Part shown: in pieces, positions 11,705 to 22,130 of the stretch | Layout: every line of letters starts with the position of its first letter | How positions within the stretch are numbered: the first letter of the stretch is position 1 | Source: Megascapheus bottae | Lineage: Eukaryota; Chordata; Mammalia; Rodentia; Geomyidae | DNA length: 64,000 bases | Reading direction: 5' to 3' | Assembly (NCBI GenBank): GCA_024803745.1 | Contig: JANJXV010000100.1 | Location: 1,116,001-1,180,000 of the forward strand | Made by a program: the position numbers and the translations under genes | Notes under the pieces: generated by a model | Seen by the model: only the letters and a program-made list of their open reading frames with translations | Database searches by the model: none | What the model was told of the DNA's origin: nothing

Positions 11705-12680
11705 GCTTTTTGAAGGTGTCATTTTCACTTTCTTGATTCTTGCTTCACCACAATGCTATCTGTGTAGCTGACATAATTTCCAATCTGAGTTTCTCAAGTA
11801 GCTTTCCCAGGGGCATATTTTTTATGGGATACCAGTTTGATGGCTGCTTGGGCTTTGTTTATACAGACACAGGAAAGTACAGCTTCTGTGCCTTCTTCAT
11901 TTTTTTATTGATATTAGCAGTACAGGTATGCCTCAGTCATCTAGACCGAAGCAGTTCATGAAGGAGCATGACATGGAAGCTTCCACAAGTCTGTGTCCTC
12001 ACCTCCATAGAGCCAAGACCTGACAGAATTAGTAGCACTGTGTCATTGAAAGAAATTCACCTCAAACACTGAGCTGTATCCAGTGTTATCTTTGAAAGAA
12101 GTTCTAACCACCCTCTCCTGAATGGTATGCACAAAGACACCCATGTAGCAGATGCCGAATCACTCACACAAATGCTGATGATAGTTTTCAGACACCTCGG
12201 ACTGGGTAATTCTGACTACCATTTGTTCCAGTCCAAGGACTTTAAGGCCAGAAGCAAATGCCTTTTCAATTTCTTCTGATTAATGTCCCTCCACAGAATA
12301 TCTGCCATTTCTAGAGGGTCCTCATGCTATTCTCCAAGGCAAACCTACCCTGAACTGATTTGGAAAGCAAATGGGTTGTGTTAAATAAGCACTATTAGAT
12401 TTTTAAAGTACTTGGAATTTGCTGGTCCTCACTGCTGGACATTAAATATTAGATTTCTGAAGCAGATTCATCAAATAAAAATTTCCCTCATTTCTTTTCT
12501 AAGTCTGGATTCATTAAGTAAGGTAATGGCATCGGTGTATTGATTTGATCAATAAGGTGCCTAATTATATAAATGTCACATAGTACAAATTAAGTCAATT
12601 TGGACAAATTTCCATAGAATTCCCGAGATATCCATGATCAGAGTTCTCTCTTTCTTTCTTCATTTCTTTCTTTTTTCTTG
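11705..12680. other. Unrecognised sequence, possibly low copy
   Basis: No repeat family recognised. Minus-strand translation of 11740-12360 gives short stretches of protein-like composition broken by several stops and frame changes. It could be a decayed retrocopy of an mRNA, but there is no poly(A) remnant at the expected left side and I cannot name a parent gene. Confidence 0.3.
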
Positions 12681-12682
12681 TT

Positions 12683-13262
12683 GTTGTGGGGCTTGGACTC
12701 TGGGCCTGGGCATTGGCCCTGGGCTCTTCAGCTTAAGGCTACTTCCCTACTCTTTGAGCTTCAGTGCCACTTCTGGTTTTCTAGGGGTTAATTAGAGATA
12801 AGAGTATAATGGTCTTCAGGGGGGGTGGAAAATATTCTAAATCTATATAGTGGTGATATTTTTAAAACACTAAAAGGGATTACATTGTACACTTGACATG
12901 AGTGGCTTGTATGGATGTATATGATTTATATCACAATAAAGCTACAGAGAGGAAAGAATTTATCCTAAAGTATTTGCTCTAGAAAACAAGACTATACATG
13001 TGACATTGATTTGTTATAACACTGAGATAGTAAGTTGCTTCTCATTGTAATTTAAAGCTAGCACTTTGCCATCTCATCATGGCCCAATTTCTAGACAACG
13101 TCTAGTGTTTATCAATCTATATTCTCTTGTCCTCCATGTTTTGTTGGCTCCTCCCCACAATAAACCTTTGTCACTCATGAAAAAAAAGTATAATAGTCTT
13201 TAGTTCCCAGCCTGGCTTTGAACCATGATCCTCAGGCATGAGCCACACCCCACCCAGATAAG
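12683..13262 (-). mobile_element. B1-Geo SINE, interrupted by a retrocopy
   Basis: The Geo half lies at 12683-12780 (antisense: 'cttggactctgggcctgg', 'tgccacttctggttttct') and the start of the B1-like half at 12781-12816. The B1-like half resumes at 13187-13262 ('cagcctggctttgaaccatg', 'atcctcaggcatgagccac'). The two parts are separated by an insert of about 370 bp bordered by a target-site duplication. Confidence 0.75.
12817..13186 (+). mobile_element. Polyadenylated retrocopy of an unidentified RNA
   Basis: The insert is bordered by AGTATAATGGTCTT (12803-12816) and AGTATAATAGTCTT (13187-13200), 13 of 14 matching. It ends with AATAAA about 20 bases before an A8 run, so it was copied from a polyadenylated RNA on the plus strand. 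The first ~130 bases ('gtggaaaatattctaaatc' to 'tatcacaataaagctacag') resemble the terminal 3' UTR of ancient L1 elements. The rest is unfamiliar. No coding frame. The parent is likely an mRNA or lncRNA 3' end. Confidence 0.7.
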
Positions 13263-13293
13263 ACCAAATTTCCACTTAGTTAACATTAACAAT

Positions 13294-13488
13294 CTTTTTT
13301 TTGCCAGTCCTGGGGCTTGAACTCAGGGCTTGAGCATTGTCCTTTGGCTTTCTCAAGGCTAGAGCTTTACCAATTGAGCCACAGCACCATTTCAGGCTTT
13401 CTCTATGTATGTGGTACCAAGGAATTGAAGCCAGGTCTTTGTGTAAGCTAGGCAAGTACTCTATCACAAGGCCAAACTCCCAGACCCT
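13294..13488 (-). mobile_element. IDL-Geo SINE
   Basis: Antisense full dimer: T-run, Geo half ('ttgccagtcctggggcttga' on the plus strand), then tRNA-derived IDL half ending 'ggccaaactcccag'. Bordered by GTTAACATTA at 13279-13288 and 13491-13500. Moderately diverged in the A and B boxes. Confidence 0.9.
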
Positions 13489-13499
13489 TGGTTAACATT

Positions 13500-13820
13500 A
13501 TTAAAAAGCAAGATATAATTTTTCTCCATGAGTATCACAGAATCTCAGATATATCTTCTGTGTAAAATAATATTTTCAACTTAGAATTCATGCTCACATA
13601 GAAATTCCATTTCACTTTCATGAGTGATCTTTGACCTTGAAATGAAAATGAAATCTGTTCATTCACCTCTAAATACCACAAAGGCTCACCACTATAAAAT
13701 ACATTGTTATTTCACAGTATTACTTCAATACAGTTTATTTAAGTGTCATGGGCTATGTAGAAAATATGAACCAATCCTCTGGAACTTTTAGATCATGTTT
13801 CCTTTTTCAACTCACCTGTT
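13500..13820. other. No feature recognised
   Basis: AT-rich spacer between two SINEs. Confidence 0.5.
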
Positions 13821-13837
13821 AAAAATCTCTTCTTTGA

Positions 13838-14030
13838 GGGACCGGGAGTTTGGCCTAGTGGTTAAAATGCTTGCCTAGCATGCATGAAGACCCGGGTTCG
13901 ATTCCTTGGTACCACATACATAGAAAAAAGCCGGAAGTGGTGCTGAGGCTCAAGTGGTAGAGCTCTAGCCTTGAGAAAGTCCAAGGACAGTGCTCAGGCC
14001 CTGAGCTCAAGCCCAGGACTGGCAAAAAAA
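13838..14030 (+). mobile_element. IDL-Geo SINE, young full-length copy
   Basis: Best-preserved plus-strand copy. The pol III A box TGGCCTAGTGG is at 13851-13861 and a consensus B box GGTTCGATTCC at 13895-13905. The IDL half ends about 13928 and the Geo half runs from 'aagccggaagtggtgctgag' to 'aggactggc', followed by A9. Perfect 17-bp target-site duplication AAAAATCTCTTCTTTGA at 13821-13837 and 14028-14044 (the second overlaps the tail). The dimeric structure and family limit (Geomyoidea) are established in the literature; this copy fits it in detail. Confidence 0.95.
13851..13905 (+). promoter_or_regulatory. Internal RNA polymerase III promoter (A and B boxes)
   Basis: A box TGGCCTAGTGG and B box GGTTCGATTCC are spaced 33 bases apart, as in tRNA genes and tRNA-derived SINEs. 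Both are intact, so this copy retains a consensus type-2 promoter. Whether it is transcribed cannot be seen here. Confidence 0.75.
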
Positions 14031-14076
14031 AATCTCTTCTTTGAAAGGATAACAGAAAATAATTAGAGATGCTCAG

Positions 14077-14110
14077 GCTTCAAGAGAAACAGAAAAAATT
14101 CTCTTGAAGC
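14077..14110. repeat. Perfect 12-bp inverted repeat, 10-nt loop
   Basis: GCTTCAAGAGAA (14077-14088) and its exact reverse complement TTCTCTTGAAGC (14099-14110) flank the A-rich loop ACAGAAAAAA. The stem would fold in RNA or cruciform DNA. It lies 33 bp past a SINE target site. No known function; too short for a typical pri-miRNA. Confidence 0.6.
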
Positions 14111-14382
14111 AGTATAATCATGGTGAGATGCTGACAGCAACACTGATATGTGTTATAAGGTCTCTTAGATTTCCTAGCAGCCACACAGAAGAAAGAAACA
14201 ATAATGCCCACAAGGAAAAGTAGTCAACCCAAGCTATTATTAAGAGAAGAAAAGTAGTTTTTTAAATTATAAGGTAACTGAGTCATAAGAATATGAGAAT
14301 CTGATAGCAAAAGAAAGAGCAGAACAATGGACTTAAAACTGAGTTTGCTAACCAAATGGATAGAAACCTAGGTCAAAACTTG

Positions 14383-14384
14383 TT

Positions 14385-14457
<73 letters not shown>
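14383..14457 (+). repeat. (GA)n microsatellite
   Basis: About 75 bp of nearly pure GA dinucleotide. It generates the Arg-Glu repeat in the plus frame spanning 14356-14610, which is otherwise featureless. Confidence 0.95.
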
Positions 14458-14458
<1 letters not shown>

Positions 14459-14459
14459 A

Positions 14460-14935
14460 AGCGAGAGCAAGCAGAGTCCCCTGCAAGGATGAGATTCCTC
14501 CATCCATCCCAGGTTTCAGCACCATTTGTCAGGAAAGATCAAATGGACAAAAGAAAAGAAAGGGGGGACTGAGACCTCAACAGATCAGGTCAGATTTTAA
14601 TCACTGCTGAAGAGAGGCACCAAGCAGCACCCATGGGCTGGGAGATAAGAGGAGTGCAGAGAGGAACTCTGGGGCTCTGTACAGGCACATGAGCTGCAGC
14701 AGAAGATCACAGACATTATGAAGAGCACTTAGGTCAAAAGCTATGCTGCCCCTATTGTGACAGAAAAGAATGGCTTTTTTTTAGATAAGTCAGTGGTGAT
14801 GTTTTTACTGTCCCACTCTGGGGTGGAGATTTCTCTGACTGGAGGTTGGGGAAGATGGGCAGTGGGCCTGGGGGTGTTACTGAGGTGTGTGAGAACAAGG
14901 CAGATTCTCATCATATAATGATTTCTAATTTATCC
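14460..14935. other. No feature recognised
   Basis: Somewhat GC-richer than the flanks but with no coding frame or repeat signature that I can name. Confidence 0.5.
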
Positions 14936-14990
14936 TTGTGTGTGTGTGTGTGTGTGTGTGCATGTGTGTGTGTTTGCGTGTGCGCACGTG
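14936..14990 (+). repeat. (TG)n microsatellite
   Basis: TG dinucleotide repeats with interruptions (CATG, TTTGCG, GCGCACG), about 55 bp. Alternating purine-pyrimidine sequence. Confidence 0.95.
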
Positions 14991-14999
14991 TTGTAATTA

Positions 15000-16405
15000 T
15001 ATTCTTCCCGTTTAAGACAATTTCTTGATAGGTACTGAAAGCTGGCTTGGAATTCAGGATCCTACTGTCTCAAGACCCTAAAATGCAGGTGTCTATTCAC
15101 TGCTTTGCATCTTTCTTTCAATGCTAAGTTTTCTGCCTGGAATAAAACTTGTGTGAATTTAGACAAATTATATTGCTTCACTATGGTTTATGTTCCCCAT
15201 TCTAATATGGAGAAAATGATATTATCCCCGAGGATTTATCTGAGAAATTCAGGTTGTCATATTTCCACTTTTGCTAGAGGACAGGCATATTACAAAAACT
15301 TTTAAAACAATAGATGTGTTTCTTTTATAAGGATGGGCTAGACATCACAGCATTTTCTTTGTCTTTAGTTTTCATTTGCCAGAACAAGCTCAAAGTTTAT
15401 AAAGATTACTCCAATTTGCATATCTGGGAATTAGAAACCTTATCTATTCAAAAAGTCTCAATTCAAATAACAAAGCCTCACTGGTCAGGCTTCAATGGCC
15501 AAAGAAAACAAAGCTGTAGAATCATAGAATTTTTGGCAAAGTGTACAGAACTCATCTGGCATTCATGAACTAAGAATGTCACATGAGGCCTGGGAAAAAT
15601 CTTGATTATAGAAGATGAAATTCTCATTTCTTCCAACAAATTTATTGATTCTTTTTACTTCTGATCTTTTTCCACAATTTCCCACTCATTTTTCACAAAA
15701 CAGAAAGCTCAGAGTACATTCAGAATAAAAACTGTTTCTTACCTCTACTTTCCTAAAAATTGTCAAGTCATCTCTCTCCCCCAGGACAGAATTGGCCAAC
15801 AAATTTGAAAATTAGCTTTCATTTGTCTACCAACTGAAGAACTCAAGAACATACCCATTAATCTGCCTACTATTTTTTTTATCATCTTTCTATGTATGGA
15901 TAAATTTTCCATATGCCATCTTACAATAGTCTATCATGAGAATATTTGATAGTTGTAGTATGCATTCATTGTTTTATTCAAAACTACAGGCTAATGCTTA
16001 AAAGTACACACCAAGAGGCTCATATTGATTAAACACAAAGATAATACAGATCATAAATCCCCCACAATAAGCAAAGCAATAATAAAACTATATCAATTTA
16101 ACCCTCCTAGTTACCATAGTCAACAAAATCTTATGTCAACAGATGAATCCTATTGTTTTTTCCAGAGTGAACACTTGGCTTTACCCATGAGAGGCTCTAT
16201 ATGGGGCAGAATAGAGTCCTATTTGACACTCAGTGGCTTTGGCAACTGGCATCACTGCTTAATGATCTATGCATCAATATTCTTCATTTGTCATTTACCA
16301 TTTCTAAATTATAAACAAGTCAAAGATCAGCAATTATCCAGTACTTTGGGCTTTAGTCAAAATACATTCACTGGGTATATTTGTCATACTTCAATTCCAC
16401 AAGAG
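15000..16405. other. No feature recognised
   Basis: AT-rich. A 134-codon plus frame (16025-16429) runs into the next L1 insert and shows no domain, signal peptide or repeat. I regard it as chance. Confidence 0.5.
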
Positions 16406-16420
16406 CAGATAGAGATTTCT

Positions 16421-16596
16421 TTTTTTTAATTTATTTTTATTGTATTTAATAAAAGGGTAACGTGATATTTGCCAGACAGAAGGTGCATTAATTCACATAC
16501 ATTGATACCCTTCCACATGTCTTGGTCCCATTACCCTCCCCCACCCCCTCTTGGCTTTCCCCCCTTCCCTGTCCAATTTCAAGTAACCAAATACAA
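16421..16596 (-). mobile_element. 5'-truncated young L1 (3' end only)
   Basis: Antisense poly(A) T-run at the left, then the reverse complement of the young L1 3' terminus ('agaaggtgcattaattcaca', 'acatgtcttggtcccatta', C-rich strand of the G-rich 3' UTR tract). Exact 14-bp target-site duplication AGATAGAGATTTCT at 16407-16420 and 16597-16610. About 175 bp long. Confidence 0.95.
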
Positions 16597-16629
16597 AGAT
16601 AGAGATTTCTGAGTTAAACTTTCTGTAGT

Positions 16630-16855
16630 TTTTTCTATTTTTGTAGCTTATTATTTGGTTGTTATTATGAAGATGAAGTACAGAGGGTTACGATGTCATA
16701 AGTTAGGTGAAGAGTACATTTCTCTTTGGATAAAGGCACCCTTTCATCTCTCCCTTTTTGTCTTCTTGTCCCTCACACAGGTTGTATAGCTCCTTTTCAA
16801 CATAGTGTTTATTGAGTACCATTGCCATCGCTTTTATTATTTTTAATAACAACCA
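16630..16855 (-). mobile_element. Older L1 3' end
   Basis: 'agaagatgaagtacagaggg'-like start, 'ggttacgatgtcataagtta' and 'gttgtatagctccttttcaa' parallel the antisense 3' UTR of the older L1 subfamily at 9838 and 28370. Truncated and diverged. Confidence 0.55.
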
Positions 16856-16859
16856 CAAG

Positions 16860-17285
16860 ACCACATTCTACTGCAGATAAATCATCCATCTCTAGTTTAA
16901 TACATAGGAATCAGCCAGGAATGCAAAAATAAAATATATTTGTTCAATCCAAAAGAACAATTACAGTGTTGGCTTTCTAAGTGCAAACGTGATTACATAA
17001 TGCCTTATTGGAGAGATTAAAATATATCTCTTATGTATCCATTCAAAATATTATCAAAATTATCTTTCTCATTAAAAATCCATTATAGATCCAAGAGTAA
17101 AATTTTTGATTAAATATATGATTTTTAAAGGAGATGTGAAATACAGTGACGCAGAACATAACCCATCATCAAAGAAGTAGGAATCCAAGTTCAGTACATC
17201 TTTAAAGGGTGAAAGACATAATCTACTGTATTAGTTAAGATGCAGGTGCTGCAAGTGAGATAAACTCATTCTGGAGTGGTCCCTG
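16860..17285. other. No feature recognised
   Basis: AT-rich sequence without recognisable elements. Confidence 0.5.
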
Positions 17286-17313
17286 CAAAAGGATTGTGTG
17301 TGGGGGGAGTGGG

Positions 17314-17509
17314 AGGGCGGGAGTTTGGCCTAGTGGTAAAGTGCTTGCCTAGCAAGCATGAAGACCCGGGTTCAATTCCTCGGTACCACATACATAGAAA
17401 AAAGCTGGAAGTGGTGCTGAGGCTCAAGTGGTAGAGATCTAGCCTTGAGAAAACCCAAGGACAGTGCTCAGGCCCTGAGCTCAGGCTCAGGACTGGCAAA
17501 AACAAAAAG
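17314..17509 (+). mobile_element. IDL-Geo SINE
   Basis: Full dimer with A box TGGCCTAGTGG and B box GGTTCAATTCC (one change), Geo half and A-rich tail. Target-site duplication AAAAGGATTGTGTG (17287-17300) against AAAAGGATGGTGTG (17510-17523), one mismatch. Confidence 0.93.
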
Positions 17510-17524
17510 AAAAGGATGGTGTGA

Positions 17525-18045
17525 GCCATCTTTTCTTGGTAACCTAGAGCTAACCCAGTTTTCCTCTTTTTCTTGTTTATTGTAGTTAAGAATGACTGAG
17601 TAAGGTGCATTATCCTATGACAGCAGCAGCTCTATTCCTGTCTCCTATAGCAACCAGGATATGTGATGCTTCTGTCAGTAGATTGTTCTTCTGGTGTAAA
17701 GCCTGAGGCAGGCTGTTTTCTGAGGTTGGTTAGCTTCAGTGCAAGTGGAAAATGCACAGACAATACCTTATTACCATGTAAACTTTCCTGAGTCTTGGGA
17801 AACCATCTTGCCCTGCATCATAGACTGGCTGCCTACAGATGGACTTTGGTACATATCTGTAGGTGATTGAACCAATGCACTGCATATAATATGCTGTGTG
17901 GGGAAAGATTCTGAACCTTGCAAAAAACGTTAAGCTGACTGTATCATCTACCCACCCTTAAACTGATTGCATGTAACTTGTATGTGCACATTCTATTTCA
18001 CTGGATACATACATGCTATAACCCGTTCACATTGGACCGGTTTCA
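17525..18045. other. No feature recognised
   Basis: No repeat, frame or motif stands out. Confidence 0.5.
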
Positions 18046-18054
18046 CAGAAGACT

Positions 18055-18092
18055 AGAGAGGGAGGGAGGGAGGGAGAGAGAGGGAGAGAGAA

Positions 18093-18158
<66 letters not shown>
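18055..18158 (+). repeat. (GGGA)n/(GA)n purine tract
   Basis: About 100 bp of plus-strand purine: GGGA units first, then GA, ending in G9C. Both strands show spurious frames from it. Confidence 0.95.
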
Positions 18159-18159
<1 letters not shown>

Positions 18160-18164
18160 GGATA

Positions 18165-19605
18165 TTTGAGCAATATTACATTACATGTCCACAGAGGTTT
18201 AGAGGTGTACATTTCCAAGTTAAAGTGGACAATTATGGACCAAAACCCACAAACTTTCTCTTGTTCAGTGCCTTTTCACCAGCACCTAGACCACTTATTG
18301 GCAGTCTATATAGAGGGGAAGGAAAAGTATTGGCTGGATGAATTGACTCATTAATAAATAACACTATACGGTGTGAAAAAAGTTCCTTTGGGTTTTGTTT
18401 TGTTTTATTTTGTTTTTACCCAATTCAATCCTTTTGAAGTACTGACCACACAACCTTGGTGGCCTGTTTGGAATCTTAAGTAACTCTTGTAAGTCTTCAC
18501 GAAGAGAAGATGGAGAGCCTTTAATATATGTCATATGGATTTTGCAATTTGATCTTCGTACCCCTTTTCTAGACAGAGAATCTCTGACCTATTTTCTCAA
18601 GTGTGCAGTTAGTTGACGTTAATAATGGACTTGTGCTAAGTATAAATCAAGTGTGAAGCAGCTACTTTAACCTGGCCCCTCAAAAAACATTTTCAATTCC
18701 ACCAGCATACAAATGAGTGTTGTAAATATGTTTTATTGGGGGAGCTTCTATGCCGAGAGGTCCCTAATAAATATTTCAGAAGCAAGAACTAAAGAAGACA
18801 ATAAGTTTGAGACAAACGATGGTAATGTTAATGGCAAAATGTCAGAAAGGTATTCAAGGTTTTCAAGCTTTATGTATTTTCCTTCAAAAGATGAGCTTTT
18901 GAGCAATTTCATGTGTCTATTATACCCAACTTTTATTAGAGTCCTCAGGGAGTTTTCAGAATGCTCAAGTGAACAAATTCTATCCCTCTCAATGTTCCTG
19001 CGTTTTCTGGAGGCAATCAGGCACCCAGGAATTTAGACCAAGACTTTGTTCATCAATAACTCCCAGACACCCAGCTTTCCCTATGAAGCATTTCAATACT
19101 CCTTATCTTTGAACACAATACTTCTCATCTTTGTGGATGTTAGTTTTAGCTACATTCAGGCCATTATGCAGTTCAATTAGAATACAGAGTATTTTCTAGA
19201 TGATCTTCTTCAGAAGGACACTTGTTTGAAAATCAAGACAATTAACTTTCTTCAGAGACTTAATAAAAGACAAAAGCTCTTAATGTTTTGGGAAAGAACT
19301 TCATAATCATGCAATGTACCAAAAATACATTAAGATAAAATTTATTATTTTTACTAAAGAAAATACAAAAGATTACCTTCCTTTTATACTGATTATCTGT
19401 TAAATGATTAGAAAAATATTTAAAACTTCGTATCGGTTCCTAATATCCACATGGTATTCCTTGTTAGATATCAAATTAAACAAAAATCTGTACTTGAAAA
19501 CTGAATTGTGTTTTCCATAAGATTCCTGAGATTCCATAAGATTTCCATAAGTCCACTGAGATTAGCCTCTCTACCACTAATCTTTTCCTGTTCCATTACT
19601 TTTTT
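18165..19605. other. No feature recognised
   Basis: AT-rich. A TTTTG-rich patch lies near 18390-18417. The 107-codon plus frame at 18713-19036 has no recognisable domain. Confidence 0.45.
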
Positions 19606-19634
19606 ATTTCTTGTACTTTTGGAGATTTTCAGTG

Positions 19635-19841
19635 CTTTTATTCATTTATTTATTTAGCCAGTACTGGGCCTTGAATTCAGGGTCTGGGCACTGTCCTTGA
19701 GCTTTCTCAAGGCTAGACCTCTACTACTTGAGCCACAGCACCACTTCCAGCTTTTTTTCTATGTATGTGGTACTGAGGAATTAAACCTGGGTCTTCGTGC
19801 ATGTTAGGCAAGCACTCTACCATTAGGCCAAACTCCTGGCT
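19635..19841 (-). mobile_element. IDL-Geo SINE
   Basis: Antisense dimer ('gccagtactgggccttgaat' on the plus strand to 'ggccaaactcctggc'). The tail side is TTTATT-rich. Probable target-site duplication CTTGTACTTTTGG (19610-19622) against CTTGTATTTTTGG (19842-19854). Confidence 0.88.
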
Positions 19842-20200
19842 CTTGTATTTTTGGTTTTGCATTTTTTGGGGGGGGTTGAATTTCAGGCCCCACACTTACT
19901 GGAAGAGCACTGTGACACTTGACCTGTATCTCCAGCCTGTATTACATTCATTATTTTTGAAATATGACTTCATACTTAATACCTGGCCTGAAGTCCTCCT
20001 GTTTATACCTCAAGGTAACTTGCTTAAGAGGAAAATAAACATTAAAGGATGCTTAAAAATATTAATGTTAAAAGTGATTTGACTGTGTTCTAATACTGCT
20101 CAACTCCTGCTCTTTAAGCATAGAGAGAGACTCTCTCTAATCATGGTGTTTTCTCATCATCCAATATGGCACCACAGACACATGCATGTACATGAACACT

Positions 20201-20210
20201 CTCTCCCTCC

Positions 20211-20241
<31 letters not shown>

Positions 20242-20610
20242 CCTCCCTCCTGTCTCTGTCTCTGTCTCTCTCTTTCTCTCCTTCCCTCCTGTCTCTGTCT
20301 CTGTCTCTCCCTCCCTCCTGGCTCTGGCTCTGTCTCTGTCTCTGTCTGTCTCTGTCTCTGTCTGTCTCTCTCTGTCTCTGTCTCTCTCTCTCTTGCTCTC
20401 TTTGTCTTTCTCTGTCTCTGTCTGTCTCTGTCTCTCTCTCTGACTCTGTCTCTCTCTCTCTTGCTCTCTCTGTCTTTCTCTGTCTCTGTCTGTCTGTCTC
20501 TGTCTCTGTCTGTCTCTGTCTCTCTCTCACTGTCTCTCTGTCTCTGTCTCTCTCTGTCTCTCTCTCTGTCTCTGTCCCTGTCTCTCTCTCTGTCTCTCTC
20601 TCTCTCTCTG
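20201..20610. repeat. CT-rich variable array (CTCTGT/CTCCCTCCTG units)
   Basis: About 410 bp of almost pure pyrimidine on the plus strand, built from TCTG, CTCT and CTCCCTCCTG-type units. The longer motif CTCCTGTCTCTGTCTCTGTC recurs near 20247 and 20288. Copy 2 has the same array about 75 bp shorter. The long Ser/Leu/Val frames on this strand and Arg/Glu/Asp frames on the other are artefacts. Confidence 0.95.
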
Positions 20611-20829
20611 AGTGATTTTGTGCCTTTCCAAGAGCAGACTAGTGCTGTATGAATCCCACCAGGTTTGACACAAGAAGAGGTCCTGCATTTGCTTAAGAAG
20701 CGGCAGAACCCAGGAGTGATATAATCAAGTCTCCATCACTGGTAACCGTGTAAGTCCAAGATTCAGACTTCCTAATGCTACATTTTCCAACACTTAGTTT
20801 TGAATCCATTAGTGTAAAATGTGATAATA

Positions 20830-20830
<1 letters not shown>
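20611..20830. other. Non-repetitive spacer shared by both composite copies
   Basis: From 'agtgattttgtgcctttcc' to 'gtaaaatgtgataatatt'. It corresponds to 34071-34290 in copy 2 with about ten differences. I do not recognise its origin; no frame or promoter motif is evident. A further shared spacer, also unrecognised, follows the microsatellite (20921-21244; 34382-34701). Confidence 0.7.
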
Positions 20831-20887
<57 letters not shown>

Positions 20888-20920
20888 CAGATAGATAGAT
20901 AAATAGATACATAAATACAT
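20831..20920. repeat. Compound (TC)n-(GATA)n microsatellite
   Basis: A pure TC run of about 55 bp (20831-20885), then GCCAGATAGATAGATAAATAGATACATAAAT-type units. Copy 2 has almost the same TC length (about 56 bp) and the same GATA block. Confidence 0.95.
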
Positions 20921-21244
20921 ATGGTAAGTATATATACAGTGAATTTATTTTAAAACACAAAGAAGATAAGGGTTGAGGTGCTTGCACTCAAAATGGAAAG
21001 CCTTTCAAAATGACATAGTAATGAATTAAATTCTGTATACTCTCTCAGAAGGAGAAGCAAGAAGTGTCCCTAACAAAGGGAAATGTTTAAACAGCATAGA
21101 GAAAACATTATCATCAGTTCCTCTCCTTTGGCTTTGTAGTTGAGTAGGATGAGAACCCCTATCGCTCTGAACGATTTCCTGTTTTGCACCATGCTACAAT
21201 TACTCCCATGGTTAAACAGTGATTTTAAAAAATAAAAGAGAGAG

Positions 21245-22130
21245 AGGACAGAAGATGGCGTCGAGACAATAGGGATGCTGCCTAGCTCTCTCTCACAAAA
21301 AGAGAGAACCAGGGAGTCCCACGAGCCAATTATCTTAAGAAATCCACACCAACAAACTTAAAAAGCAACAGAGAAGGACTCAAAGTGGAAAAGAAATCCA
21401 GATAAAGCTCACATCCAACTTTCGCAAAGAATTCGGAACGCGAGGACCCCGCCCCCAACTCTCTCCGCCGGCTCCAAGCTGCGAAAAGTGGGGGCTGGCA
21501 GAGGGCAGCCCGACCCCTGCAGAAACCAGCATAGAACTGGCCAGTGAGCGAGCAGAGGAAGCAACGGAAGCCAGATGCAGAACCAGAACAGCAAGCAGCG
21601 GAACCCAGACGCGGAACACAGGCGGTGGTGGAGACCCAAGGGGAGTAGAAGACTCGACACCACTGTGGAACACACACAGACTGAACACAGAGGCGTGAGT
21701 AATACAGCGAGTCCCTAAACCATCGGGAAAGCAGGGCGGGTGCCAAGCAATAGAACTTAACTCAGACCCCTTCATCCCACCCGAGGAAGACTGGCATGAG
21801 TAGGGGGGCAAGGAATTAAGAATCCTGTCCCTTCCCTCAACAGCCCCCTCCCTCTGGCCATTGACTGGAGAATGACAGGTGGGCTACCTAAGACCCAGCA
21901 CCCCACCAAGGGAGGCGGAGCTGTCCCAACTCCCACCCGCCCAACGGGATAACTCCCAGCCCTCTGACTGGAGACTGACAAGCAGGCGGACGCTAAGACT
22001 CCTCTCCCAGGCCACTGGATCTGGAGAGTGGAGGGCGCTGGGACCCGGCCTTACAAAAGTGGGTAGGGTGTGCGGGAAAATAGGAGCCAGCATCTCTCCC
22101 CCCTCAATTCTTGAGCGGGGCATCCTCCAG
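21245..22130 (+). promoter_or_regulatory. Young L1 5' UTR (internal promoter region)
   Basis: Starts at about 21249 with GAAGATGGCGTCGAGACAAT, matching the orphan L1 5' end at 8090. It is GC-rich and CpG-bearing (21420-22120), as expected of an L1 5' UTR that drives its own transcription. It ends abruptly at 22130 in ...GCATCCTCCAG, where the sequence jumps into ORF2, so ORF1 and the endonuclease and most of the reverse transcriptase region are missing. Copy 2 lacks about 115 bp equivalent to 21541-21657. Confidence 0.75.

Noticed and set aside
11705..12430. Named processed pseudogene
   Set aside because: Minus-strand protein-like fragments exist but I could not match a parent, and no poly(A) remnant was found, so it is left as unrecognised.
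13838..13930. tRNA gene (A and B boxes at tRNA spacing)
   Set aside because: It is the head of a SINE with Geo half, tail and target-site duplication, and it does not close a full cloverleaf.
16025..16429. 134-codon frame as a gene
   Set aside because: No domain; it ends by running through the target site into the antisense tail of an L1 insertion.
20141..20652. Long Ser/Leu/Val and Arg/Glu/Asp frames (129-169 codons) over the CT array, and the same at 33646-34148
   Set aside because: They are translations of a TCTG/CTCT simple repeat. All frames on both strands stay open because the repeat lacks stops.
21330..21811. Minus-strand frames of 138 and 143 codons over the L1 5' UTR as genes
   Set aside because: GC-rich shadow of the L1 5' UTR. 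The related frame in copy 2 (34787-35156) is rearranged by the deletion, with no sign of protein conservation.
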